This document shows positions 32,531-39,363 of a DNA stretch of 40,517 bases, one piece after another (positions within the stretch are counted from its first letter, which is position 1; each line of letters opens with the position of its first letter). The DNA is from a virus: positions 1-40,517 of the IMG/VR virus record IMGVR_UViG_3300042504_003359; one strand, given 5' to 3'. Made by a program: the position numbers and the translations under genes. The notes beneath the pieces were generated by a model. That model was not told where the DNA came from, did not search any database, and saw nothing but the letters and a program-made list of their open reading frames with translations.

Positions 32531-34483
32531 TTAGACGCGGGAATCTCCAGAGAGGGCGGTTGCAGGGTCGACAGGGAAAGAGACAGTGGGTGAGGATTGG
32601 GAGGCGAGGAGGGTGTTGAGCTGGTCGGCGGTAAGGGATTGGAGAGGGAGGCCCTGGGCGATGGAGGCACCGCCGGGGAGGGTCTTGATGCCGCGGGCGA
32701 GAAGGTCGAAGGGGTCGAGGGAGAGATCGGAGTTGGGGGTGTGGGGTGCGGAGATGCGGCCGCGGAGAGCTTGGAGGGACATGGAGACGGTGTCGAGCTC
32801 GTCGTCGTGGTCGAGACCGCCGTTGGCCGCTTCGGGGTTGAAGCCTTCGATCTGGTCGAAGAGACGGCGGATGCCGGGGTTGGTGGAGCGGGCGTGGAAG
32901 GGGAGCTTGATGAGGGCCCACTCGAAGCGGGGCTCGAGCGCGGCGATCTTGGAGGACTTTTCGAGGGTGCCCGGGCGAAGGTCGCGGAGGGCGATGGGTT
33001 GGGTGAAGCCCATGTCGGAGGACATGCGGGTCGAGATGATGTGGGAGAAGGCGGTGTAGAGCTTGAAGGACTCGCGGACGACTTCGACGAAGATGGTGGA
33101 GCAGCCCCAGCGGGCGGACATGCCGAGGGTTTTCTGGATGAGAGCGGAGTCGGTGCAGCGCGAGGATTCCATGTCGAGCACGAAGAGCTCGTTGGCGGAG
33201 GTCGCGGCGAGGAGGGTGGCGACGCGGCGATCGGAGTGGGAGGTTTCGGTGAAGGCGGTGTCGACGGTGATGAAGAGGCGGCAGGAGGAGAGGAACTCGC
33301 GGATGGTGGTGGACTGGGGGCCGGCGGCGGAGGTCCAGTTGATGCGGGCGAGGGACTGGCGGGGGTTGGTGGAGAGGAGGGTGTCGGGTTCGGTGAACCA
33401 GTAGGAGTGACGGCCGGAAGGGGAGGGGTCGAGTTTGAAGAAGGTCTCGGAGGACTCGCCGGGACGACCGAGCATTTCGTTGTTGAAGGCGGCGGTGCCC
33501 ATCATGCCCTTCATCTCCTCGAGGGAGACGAGGGTGGGTGTGCCGCGGGCGTGTTTTTCGGCGATGGTCGCGGGCCACATATCGGGCCAGCAGGAGATGA
33601 CGGCGCCGGTGGTGGGGTCTTCGGTGGCGGCCCGGACCCAGAGCTTGGACCAGTAGTTGAAACGGGGGTCTTCGGAGACGACGGAGCCGGTCGCGGGGTC
33701 GGTGTGGGTTGACATCGCGTGCCAGAGATAGTGGCGTTTGGAGACGAAGGTGCCGAGCCAGCGGATGGTGGACTCACCGCGGAGGACCATGGGGATGCAG
33801 AGACGGAAGATGAGGCGGTCCATGTAGTCACGGATGAGCGTGAGGGAGGTGGAGGCCTTTTCGTCGTACTCGGGATCGTCGAGGGCGAAGGTTTTGGGGC
33901 GGATACCACGGACGCGGGACTCGGCGGAGACGCAGCGGAGGTAGGCGCCGTTGGTGAGGAAGAAGTATTCGACGCCGGTGGGTCGCTCGCCGCGGGAGGG
34001 CTTGAGGTTTCCGAAGTCGTCGAAGATCCGGGAGTTGTTGTAGCACTGGTCCTTGATGAGCTGGCCGGTGTGCTTGGCGTTGTCGTGCGTGGAGGTGGCG
34101 TAGACGCACGAGTGGGCGTGGCCAGAGACCAGCTCGAGGATCAGGGACTTGCGGATGAGCGTGGACTTGGCGCCGCCGCGGGGGGCAAGGCCCACCGAGT
34201 AGCGGTGGCCGTACCACTGAGCGACGAGGGCGTCGTGGAAGGCCGGCGTTTCACGGGGAGGGGCGTCGTAGAAGAGGGGATCGAAGGCGCCGGCCGGGTC
34301 AGGGTGGAGGTAGTAGAGGTCGAAGAAGCGGAGGGCGGCGACGGCGTAGCGGGGTGGGGCATTGGGGACGGTCCAGATGCGGGCCGCGTTGACGCGGGCA
34401 AGACGCTGGCCCTCGGGCGAGAGGTCCGGGTAGTCCTCGGGGAGGGGGAAGTAGGGCGAGTTGTGGAAGAGGGTGGCTGTCAA
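32531..34483 (-). CDS. Terminase large subunit (TerL)
   Basis: 650 residues from TTG 34483. An in-frame TTG at 34501 overlaps the previous stop but has no ribosome binding site, whereas TTG 34483 is preceded by GGGAGGGGTTCA, a motif copy that serves as one. The ATPase half shows Walker A at residues 98-107 (GLAPRGGAKS) and Walker B at about 198-205 (TFALDDPE). The C-terminal nuclease half has an RNase H-like first acid at 408 (ITVDTAF) and a second at 437 (FVLDME), and an Asp-rich segment near 585 may supply the third. This is the motor that packages and cuts DNA into the prohead. Codons mostly end in C here. Confidence 0.9.
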   Translation of the reverse strand: MTATLFHNSPYFPLPEDYPDLSPEGQRLARVNAARIWTVPNAPPRYAVAALRFFDLYYLHPDPAGAFDPLFYDAPPRETPAFHDALVAQWYGHRYSVGLAPRGGAKSTLIRKSLILELVSGHAHSCVYATSTHDNAKHTGQLIKDQCYNNSRIFDDFGNLKPSRGERPTGVEYFFLTNGAYLRCVSAESRVRGIRPKTFALDDPEYDEKASTSLTLIRDYMDRLIFRLCIPMVLRGESTIRWLGTFVSKRHYLWHAMSTHTDPATGSVVSEDPRFNYWSKLWVRAATEDPTTGAVISCWPDMWPATIAEKHARGTPTLVSLEEMKGMMGTAAFNNEMLGRPGESSETFFKLDPSPSGRHSYWFTEPDTLLSTNPRQSLARINWTSAAGPQSTTIREFLSSCRLFITVDTAFTETSHSDRRVATLLAATSANELFVLDMESSRCTDSALIQKTLGMSARWGCSTIFVEVVRESFKLYTAFSHIISTRMSSDMGFTQPIALRDLRPGTLEKSSKIAALEPRFEWALIKLPFHARSTNPGIRRLFDQIEGFNPEAANGGLDHDDELDTVSMSLQALRGRISAPHTPNSDLSLDPFDLLARGIKTLPGGASIAQGLPLQSLTADQLNTLLASQSSPTVSFPVDPATALSGDSRV

Positions 34484-34497
34484 TGAACCCCTCCCGC

Positions 34498-34872
34498 TCA
34501 ACCAGAGACGGGTTCGGTGAGCTCGGGGTTGGTGGGCGTGAACCCCTCCCGCTTGGGTGGGTGGGAGGAGGCGGCGAAGGACTGGATGTGGTGGACGAAG
34601 GCGTGGCGGGTGATGAGCGCGAGCTGGAGGTAGGGGTCGTGGATGAAGAGGGTGTCGCGGTGGTACTGGATGAGGGAGGTGGTGAGGGGGTTGGTGAGGA
34701 TGAAGAGGCGGATGGAGGCGCCGATGGAGGAGGCGCGGAGGTGGCGGGTGGGATCGGAGAAGCCGAAGTCGATGAGGAGGGGGCCGACGAAGCCCGAGAG
34801 CTCTTCGTTGGAGAGGGTGGAGATGTGGGAGAGGATGGTGGAGAGGAGCGGGTCAGGCGGAGGGGTCGGCAT
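34498..34872 (-). CDS. Hypothetical protein upstream of terminase
   Basis: 124 residues from ATG 34872, which has CGGAG six bases upstream and overlaps the end of the preceding ORF by 20 bases. A second possible start at 34968 also has GGAG, but the extra 32 residues would be low-complexity and overlap a better-supported frame. The core (residues about 10-95) is helical with hydrophobic patches. It ends next to the terminase start and carries a motif copy at 34541 read as REGF. It could be a small terminase or packaging factor; no motif proves this. Confidence 0.5.
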   Translation of the reverse strand: MPTPPPDPLLSTILSHISTLSNEELSGFVGPLLIDFGFSDPTRHLRASSIGASIRLFILTNPLTTSLIQYHRDTLFIHDPYLQLALITRHAFVHHIQSFAASSHPPKREGFTPTNPELTEPVSG

Positions 34873-35233
34873 GGGTGACTCCGGGGCCGTAGGAGGAGGG
34901 GGGGACTGAGGGTCGGAGGCGGGTGAGGAGGGAAGAGGTTGTGATTGAGGCGACTTGGGCCGTGCCATCGGGTTTCTCCAGGGGTTGCGAGAGTGTAGTC
35001 GTGGTGCGGGCAACGAGGCCGGAGAGCTTGACGGTGGTGAGGAGGAAGGACTGGAGGGACTTGAGGGCGGGGAGGGAGATGGTGGGGTCCGGGTCGCGGG
35101 AGAGTTTGACGAGGCGTTCAACGAACTCCTGTTGAGTGAACTGGCAGCAGGAGAGGGCGAGGCCGGCGCCCTCGAGGGAGAAGAAGGAGAGGGCGATGGA
35201 CTCGGAGGTGTGAGAGGGGGAGGGGGATGGGTC
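34853..35233 (-). CDS. Start-less ORF, possible +1 frameshift extension
   Basis: About 126 codons with the C-ending codon preference of neighbouring real genes and a helical protein-like sequence (QFTQQEFVERLVKLSRD within it). The frame contains no ATG or GTG, and its only TTG (35293) lies deep in the upstream gene without a ribosome binding site. The upstream gene ends in CCC TGA C; a +1 slip of the Pro-tRNA on CCC would move ribosomes into this frame, giving a fusion of about 313 residues. An ATC start at 35197 or a sequencing indel are alternatives. The translated part may belong to a small-terminase-like helical protein. Confidence 0.5.
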   Translation of the reverse strand, partial: DPSPSPSHTSESIALSFFSLEGAGLALSCCQFTQQEFVERLVKLSRDPDPTISLPALKSLQSFLLTTVKLSGLVARTTTTLSQPLEKPDGTAQVASITTSSLLTRLRPSVPPSSYGPGVTHADPSA

Positions 35234-35795
35234 AGGGTGTGAGAGGTTGCGAGGTGTAGAGAGGGATGGAAGGGTTGGTTGGGTCGGGAGCAAGGAGCTG
35301 GGGGGCGAGTTTGGCGACGGTTGCTCGGGCGATCTCGTTTTGGGTTCGGACGGGAAGCTCAGCGAAGACCTCGGTAGTGAGTCGGGAGGCGGCGGCGTTG
35401 ACTGCGTCGGCGAAGGCGCGTTGGGTGGCGTCGGATTCGGGTTGGACTCGGGCATAGAGGAGCTCGGAGAGGATGGAACGGAGGTTGGCTTCCACGGAGG
35501 ACGGGTCGAGCTTGGTGACAAAGTTGCGCTGGGCGATGGGCTTGAGGATTTTGCGGTGGCCTGGCAGAGCGAAGTCGGAAGAGCCTATGCGGGAGATGGC
35601 GCGGAGGGCGATGGTGAAGGTGAGGTGGTCGACGAAGTCGTAGCGGCCGATCTTGATGCGGGGAACGTGGAGGGCGCGGAGGAAGCGGATGAAGGCGACA
35701 CGGGTGACGCCGAAGGGGGCGAAGGCTTTGTAGTAGTGGTCGACGGTGTAGAGGCGGGACGATGGGCCGATGTGGATTGATGCGGATTCTGTCAT
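35232..35795 (-). CDS. HTH (MerR/excisionase-like) protein, first gene of the late operon
   Basis: 187 residues from ATG 35795 with a weak ribosome binding site. Residues about 15-60 match the pattern of MerR/excisionase-type DNA-binding domains: a helix-turn-helix with FGVTRVAFIRFL followed by VPRIKIGRYDF, the typical wing. The rest is helical. As the first gene of the leftward structural operon it could be a regulator or a DNA-recognition subunit of the terminase; both are inferred. Its stop codon context (CCC TGA C) may allow +1 frameshifting into the next ORF. Confidence 0.55.
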   Translation of the reverse strand: MTESASIHIGPSSRLYTVDHYYKAFAPFGVTRVAFIRFLRALHVPRIKIGRYDFVDHLTFTIALRAISRIGSSDFALPGHRKILKPIAQRNFVTKLDPSSVEANLRSILSELLYARVQPESDATQRAFADAVNAAASRLTTEVFAELPVRTQNEIARATVAKLAPQLLAPDPTNPSIPLYTSQPLTP

Positions 35796-35865
35796 GGTTC
35801 ACTGGAATGGGCAAGAGTGAAGTGATAGGATGGGGGACGAGTTGACGGACTTTTAGGAGAAGTGT
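35796..35865. promoter_or_regulatory. Divergent intergenic region
   Basis: A 70-base gap between the leftward structural operon and the rightward helicase gene, so it should hold two divergent promoters. A ribosome binding site AGGAG is clear before the helicase ATG. TTGACG followed 17 bases later by TATGAG resembles a sigma-70 promoter, but its -10 overlaps the start codon, so it is not convincing. No pair of promoter boxes could be assigned with confidence. Confidence 0.35.
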
Positions 35866-37299
35866 ATGAGCGGAATCGGTTCAACGGATCGGCCTTTCGT
35901 GAATGATGAGCCTTTGACTCTGGCGAGGGGCATGGCGGACACGTGGGGGAAGACGGAGAACGGGAAGAGGGGGCTGTGGCGGATGCCCAATGGGTGGTGG
36001 GTGTGGGAGGGGAACAAGTGGAAGGTGAAGGGAACGGACAAGCTGGAGCGGGAGGTGTGGCGGTGGTTGGACGGGAAGTGGTTTGTGAAGCGGGAGAAGG
36101 AGGGGCAGCGGGTGCTGGAGAAGGTGAGGGTGGGGAGGGGTCTGGTGTCGGACGTGGTCGCGGCGCTGGACGCGGTGTGCGAAGGGCTGTGGGAGAAGTT
36201 GCCGACGTGGGATGATGGAGTGGGCCCGGACGCGGAGCGGTGCGTGGGGTTCGAGGATGTGGTGCTGAGTGTGGGTGGGAATGGGGTGGAGGTGGTGGAG
36301 AAGCGGACGGAGCGGTGGGTGGACGGGGTGGTGGTGCCTGTGAAGTGGGAGGAGGAGGCGGAGTGTCCGCGGTGGATGCAGGCGCTGGAGGAATGGGGGA
36401 ACGGGGACAAGGAGTGGGGGAGGTTGCTGCAGTGGTGCATGGGGTACAGCCTGTTGGGGTGGAGGGGCTATGCGAAGTGGCTGTTGATGCAGGGCAAGAG
36501 CAGGGCGGGGAAGGGTGTCATTGCGCATGTGTGGAAGAAGATGCTGGGAGGGGAGTGCTGGTTTGAGACCGGGATGCAGGACCTGGCGAATGACTTTGGG
36601 CTGGATGGAGTGGAGGGGGCGAGGGTGCTGAGTATCAGCGAGTTCTATGAGGCGGAAACGGCGACCAGCGCGAAGGTGAGCCGGGTGATGAAGAATGTGA
36701 TCGGGGAGGATGGGGTGACGGTGAACGTGAAGTATGAGAGGCAGAGGAGGGTAAAGGAGAGCCCGCTGGTGGTGGTGCAGAGCAACATGATGCCGAAGCT
36801 GCCGAACGAGAGCGAGGGGATCAGCAGCAAGATGCTGGTGCTGCCGTTCACGGTGAGCTTCAGGGATGGGGGAGAGAGGGCGCCGGATTTTGGGTTGAAG
36901 GCGAAGCTGGAGAAGGAGATGGCGGGGATCGCGGCGTGGGCGGTGAGGGGCGCGGTGGAGATGGAGAGGAAGGGTGGGTTGGGGTGGCCGCGGCCGGCGG
37001 TGGCGGCGGAGGTCGAGAAGAGCTTCAGGATCAAGAACAACCCGATGGATGCGTTCCTGGAGGCAAGGTTCAAGCTGGACCCGGAGGGGTTCGTGCCCAG
37101 TGAGATGCTGTGGCAGGAGTGGCGGCAGTGGGTGGACGTGAACCAGGTGCAGATGCGGGTGAGCAGGAACTACCTCGGGATGAGGCTGGAGTCGGACAGC
37201 ACCTGGAAGCTGTGGCGGGGAAGGAGGAAGGTGGGCGAGGAGCAGGTGAGGGGCGTGTTTGGGATCGCGCTGAGGAAGGTTGTGGACGATGAAGTGTAA
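35866..37299 (+). CDS. SF3 helicase, D5/P4-type replication protein
   Basis: 477 residues from ATG 35866 with AGGAG upstream. The C-terminal two thirds hold a superfamily 3 helicase: Walker A at residues 210-217 (GKSRAGKG), Walker B at 253-260 (RVLSISEF, with E259), and motif C around 303-311 with N307 (VVVQSN), followed by the hydrophobic strand MLVLPF. No primase motifs were recognised in the first 160 residues, so this may be helicase only. The usual Arg before the MLVLPF-like strand appears as Ser-Lys (321-322), which is odd. Unlike other plus-strand genes, its codons end mainly in G, matching the strand composition rather than the gene direction. It is the best candidate for the replication initiator or helicase. 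Confidence 0.8.
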   Translation: MSGIGSTDRPFVNDEPLTLARGMADTWGKTENGKRGLWRMPNGWWVWEGNKWKVKGTDKLEREVWRWLDGKWFVKREKEGQRVLEKVRVGRGLVSDVVAALDAVCEGLWEKLPTWDDGVGPDAERCVGFEDVVLSVGGNGVEVVEKRTERWVDGVVVPVKWEEEAECPRWMQALEEWGNGDKEWGRLLQWCMGYSLLGWRGYAKWLLMQGKSRAGKGVIAHVWKKMLGGECWFETGMQDLANDFGLDGVEGARVLSISEFYEAETATSAKVSRVMKNVIGEDGVTVNVKYERQRRVKESPLVVVQSNMMPKLPNESEGISSKMLVLPFTVSFRDGGERAPDFGLKAKLEKEMAGIAAWAVRGAVEMERKGGLGWPRPAVAAEVEKSFRIKNNPMDAFLEARFKLDPEGFVPSEMLWQEWRQWVDVNQVQMRVSRNYLGMRLESDSTWKLWRGRRKVGEEQVRGVFGIALRKVVDDEV

Positions 37300-37330
37300 G
37301 GGGGCTGGACGGGGGGCCAAGTTCTAAGCT

Positions 37331-37390
37331 TCCCCCTCTCTTATATAGTATTATTTGTTGTTTGTTTCTGAAAAAAGTTGACTACTCTGT
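37331..37390 (+). repeat. AT-rich direct repeat, copy B
   Basis: Sixty bases matching 5048-5107 in the same orientation: TCCCCCTCTCT, TATATAGTATTATT, a run of six A, and TTGACTACTCTGT. It starts 31 bases after the helicase stop. A G run at 37311-37316 can pair with CCCCC at 37332-37336, as in copy A. The T-rich part that follows could act as a terminator for the helicase gene. TTGACT could also be a -35 box pointing rightward, but no matching -10 is seen. Confidence 0.8.
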
Positions 37391-37476
37391 CTTGTTGAGT
37401 ACTTGTTGGGTGGGTTTTGAGCAGGTTGTAGGGGGTTTGAACGGGGTAGTACGGGAGATGGCTGGGGCACTAGTAA

Positions 37477-37498
37477 AACCCCTCCCGCAGGGGAGGGG
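37477..37498. other. Perfect hairpin built from a motif copy
   Basis: CCCCTCCC at 37479-37486 pairs with GGGAGGGG at 37491-37498, an eight-pair stem with a four-base loop (GCAG). The left arm belongs to an AACCCCTCCCGC motif copy starting at 37477. It lies in the presumptive origin region. There is no T run, so a terminator role is weak. Confidence 0.55.
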
Positions 37499-37666
37499 GG
37501 TGGATGGGCCTAGTGAACCCCTCCCGTATGGTGAATGGGTCCCAGCCATAGTGAATAATCCAAGGAAGACGCAGTAGACAGGGTAGACGGGTTGTGGGGA
37601 AAGTGAAAAAGGGCCCTGGGAGTGCGGGAAGCGGGAAATGGGGACCGGGAGAAGCCCCTGGAAAGT

Positions 37667-37710
37667 GATTATGCAACGCGGGAACGGGGGCGAGGGTGGG
37701 GATTATGCAA
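37667..37710. repeat. Paired GATTATGCAA repeats
   Basis: Two exact ten-base copies of GATTATGCAA at 37667-37676 and 37701-37710, spaced 34 bases start to start (about three helical turns), in the same orientation. Same-face spacing suggests a protein binding pair, either iteron-like or operator-like. TTATGCAA is only distantly similar to a DnaA box. Confidence 0.5.
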
Positions 37711-38012
37711 GATTTTTGATATGGGGGGGCTCCTTCCTTCCACTCGACCGCAGTTGGTCCGGGGGCCGACGCCGGGGGCTGCGCATGGCGACAGCGCGAG
37801 CGGCGAACGAAGGCCGTACGAGCGTGCAGCACGGAGCAAGGCAGTCGGTAGCACAGTGACATCCGGTCCCGAGCACGAGCCAACCTCGAACCCAACGGCT
37901 GGGGTCGCAGGCGTTCGGTGGGTGTTGGGTGCTTCTGCGGGCGGAATGGGTTCGTAGGTGTGGGGCACGTTAGCCTCACCCGAACCCAAGTTTACAGTGG
38001 AAAGGAAGCGTA

Positions 38013-38525
38013 ATGCAGTACAACAAGTCAACCGTGACCGCTCGGAAGTTTGATTCGTTCGTGAATCTCCCGACGACCCGCGAGGGCGGCCCGCGTCTGG
38101 AGGGCGTTGTGAGCTTCTCGCGTCGCCCGCACGGCGCGAAGGGAGTCACCGCCGTCAAGGTGGCGGAGTCCGAGGCCCTCATCTGGTCCAGCCTCGAGTG
38201 GTCAACGATGGCCGCCTCAGCCGCGGGTGCGGAAGGCGAAGGCTGGCTGGCGGCGAACAAAGCCGCGATCGACGCCGATCCGGAGCTCGCCGCTCTGAGG
38301 GACGCCATCCTTGGATGGCGAGCCGATGGTGAACTGTCCGCGATCCTCAAGCTCACCGCGGCCGGAAAGCCGCTGTTCCAAGCAGCGACCAGCACCGAGG
38401 CCGCGGCCGCAACCGGGATGTTCGTCCCCGGCCGGACCCGCGCACAGCCCGCGCCGCGCGGCAGCTACAGCAGGCCGCAGGCCTCCGAGAACGGCGGGTT
38501 GACCGCTGAAGACCTCGGCGTCTAA
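38013..38525 (+). CDS. Hypothetical Ala-rich protein
   Basis: 170 residues from ATG 38013 with GGAAAGGAAG upstream. It has a basic N-terminal part (RKFDSFVNLPTTREGG within it), an Ala/Glu-rich helical middle, and a Pro/Gly/Arg-rich tail. The third codon bases are mixed rather than dominated by C or G, unlike the genes on either side, as expected just beside a composition switch. It is followed by a clean terminator and so forms its own transcription unit next to the origin candidate. Function is unknown. Confidence 0.6.
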   Translation: MQYNKSTVTARKFDSFVNLPTTREGGPRLEGVVSFSRRPHGAKGVTAVKVAESEALIWSSLEWSTMAASAAGAEGEGWLAANKAAIDADPELAALRDAILGWRADGELSAILKLTAAGKPLFQAATSTEAAAATGMFVPGRTRAQPAPRGSYSRPQASENGGLTAEDLGV

Positions 38526-38535
38526 CCCAAACCCC

Positions 38536-38577
38536 GACCTACCCGGGCCTAACCGCTCGGGTAGGTCTTCAGTTTTA
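38536..38577 (+). terminator. Rho-independent terminator
   Basis: GACCTACCCG at 38536-38545 pairs perfectly with CGGGTAGGTC at 38558-38567 (ten pairs, 12-base loop), followed by TTCAGTTTTA. It lies about ten bases after the 170-residue gene's stop. This is the clearest terminator in the window. Confidence 0.85.
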
Positions 38578-38759
38578 CGGGGGGCTGCCCTCGCACTCCA
38601 CTCTCCTCTCCTCCAGTTACCCCCTACCCCTAGTACCTACCACTCCCCTACCCACAATCCCTAGCGGTCCCCCGCTCCCCACCCCCAACCTGTTGTGTCC
38701 CCCTCCAGATGCTCCGTTGCATCCGGATCCCCTTTCCCCTCCCTCAAGGAGTCCGCCTC

Positions 38760-39272
38760 ATGAACGCTGACCGCTCCCGCCCCATCGACGCCCTCTTCAC
38801 CGCCGCCCGCCTCTACACGGCCTCCGTCCTCCCCGCCAACATGCCTCAGGAAGAGGCCGATGCCGAGAACCTCCTTGAGTTCATCGGCGGCTACCACCAC
38901 TCCATCACTTCTCCCAACATGCCCCCCTCCTCAATCCGCACTCCTGCCTTCCACGCCGGTTTCAAGTTCGGCATGTCCCGTCGCCTCGACCCCCAAATGG
39001 CCAACTTTATCGACGACCTCCTCTGGGAACGTCTCTCCCACTACAACCCCATCCACCCCTCCTTCCTCCGAATCTCCAACCTCAAACTCTTCCCCGCCAC
39101 CAACTACACCGTCCCCCTCAACCTCTTCAAACCCAAAACCTTCCCTATGTCTCGCCTCTCGCTCATCTCCTCTCTCTTCCAAGCTCGCTACCCCCTCCAC
39201 AAACTCAACTTCCACCTCGCCCTCAACGATGACGGATACTGCTCCCTCCAGTTCTCCGTCGACCCCGCCTAA
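38760..39272 (+). CDS. Hypothetical protein
   Basis: 170 residues from ATG 38760 with AAGGAG ten bases upstream; an earlier in-frame ATG at 38709 lacks one and adds an unlikely leader. It has a helical, acidic first half (residues about 1-50) and an aromatic-rich second half with a conserved-looking FKFGMSRRLDP segment. Codons strongly prefer C. No domain was recognised. It is followed by a terminator hairpin at 39283. Confidence 0.55.
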   Translation: MNADRSRPIDALFTAARLYTASVLPANMPQEEADAENLLEFIGGYHHSITSPNMPPSSIRTPAFHAGFKFGMSRRLDPQMANFIDDLLWERLSHYNPIHPSFLRISNLKLFPATNYTVPLNLFKPKTFPMSRLSLISSLFQARYPLHKLNFHLALNDDGYCSLQFSVDPA

Positions 39273-39282
39273 CCCACCCAGC

Positions 39283-39313
39283 ACCCCTCCCTCACCGGGG
39301 AGGGGTTCTTTTC
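39283..39313 (+). terminator. Terminator made from a motif copy and its complement
   Basis: ACCCCTCCC at 39283-39291 pairs with GGGAGGGGT at 39298-39306 across a six-base loop, followed by TCTTTTCC. The 3' arm is an exact GGAGGGGTT motif copy (39299-39307). It lies ten bases after the stop at 39272. Confidence 0.7.
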
Positions 39314-39363
39314 CACAACTCAACGTGAGTTGTCTGTCCCACTCTCCCTCAAGGAGCCGTTCC

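Larger units (their letters stand above)
37300..38012. other. Non-coding region, replication-origin candidate
   Basis: A 713-base gap, the longest here without a convincing gene. It holds the AT-rich repeat copy B (37331), two motif copies (37477 and 37516), the first forming a hairpin, a tandem pair of GATTATGCAA (37667 and 37701), and a long GC-rich stretch (37730-37990). Strand composition flips from G-rich to C-rich across it. It lies next to the helicase gene. Short open frames (for example 37362-37577) look like chance reads through G-rich DNA. The region most likely carries a replication origin or regulatory sites, but no standard DnaA box was found. Confidence 0.45.
45..39307. repeat. 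Dispersed short motif family AACCCCTCC / GGAGGGGTT
   Basis: A nine-base motif found about 44 times by hand. Starts as AACCCCTCC on the plus strand: 1121, 1142, 2150, 2878, 3694, 5629, 7932, 8853, 9666, 10785, 12016, 13419, 14849, 15182, 16951, 17752, 19016, 20561, 21446, 22099, 25186, 25835, 28967, 29247, 30004, 31776, 34486, 34541, 37477, 37516. Starts as GGAGGGGTT: 45, 4421, 6602, 13151, 16317, 22496, 22765, 26666, 28566, 31504, 31644, 31841, 37083, 39299. Many extend to AACCCCTCCCG(C). Near matches such as GACCCCTCCCG and GGAGGGGTC add more. Copies sit in genes in all frames as well as in intergenic hairpins. Confidence 0.85.

Noticed and set aside
34872-34968. Longer start (ATG 34968) for the small gene upstream of terminase
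   Set aside because: The extra residues are low-complexity with mixed codon ends, whereas the overlapping ORF keeps the strong C-ending pattern through its stop; ATG 34872 also has its own ribosome binding site.
35841-35870. Sigma-70 promoter TTGACG / TATGAG before the helicase
   Set aside because: The spacing is right (17 bases), but the -10 box overlaps the start codon, which would put transcription start inside the gene.
37362-37577. 71-codon plus-strand open frame in the non-coding region
   Set aside because: It would start with TTG inside the AT-rich repeat, has no ribosome binding site, and its translation runs through two motif copies without protein-like character.
37660-37712. DnaA boxes in the origin candidate
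   Set aside because: TTATGCAA differs from the DnaA consensus at the conserved 3' end, and only two copies exist, so the pair is described as an unassigned repeat.
45-39307. CRISPR array or tandem repeat explanation of the motif family
   Set aside because: Copies are scattered singly at irregular distances over the whole window, in both orientations and mostly inside genes; there are no regular spacers.
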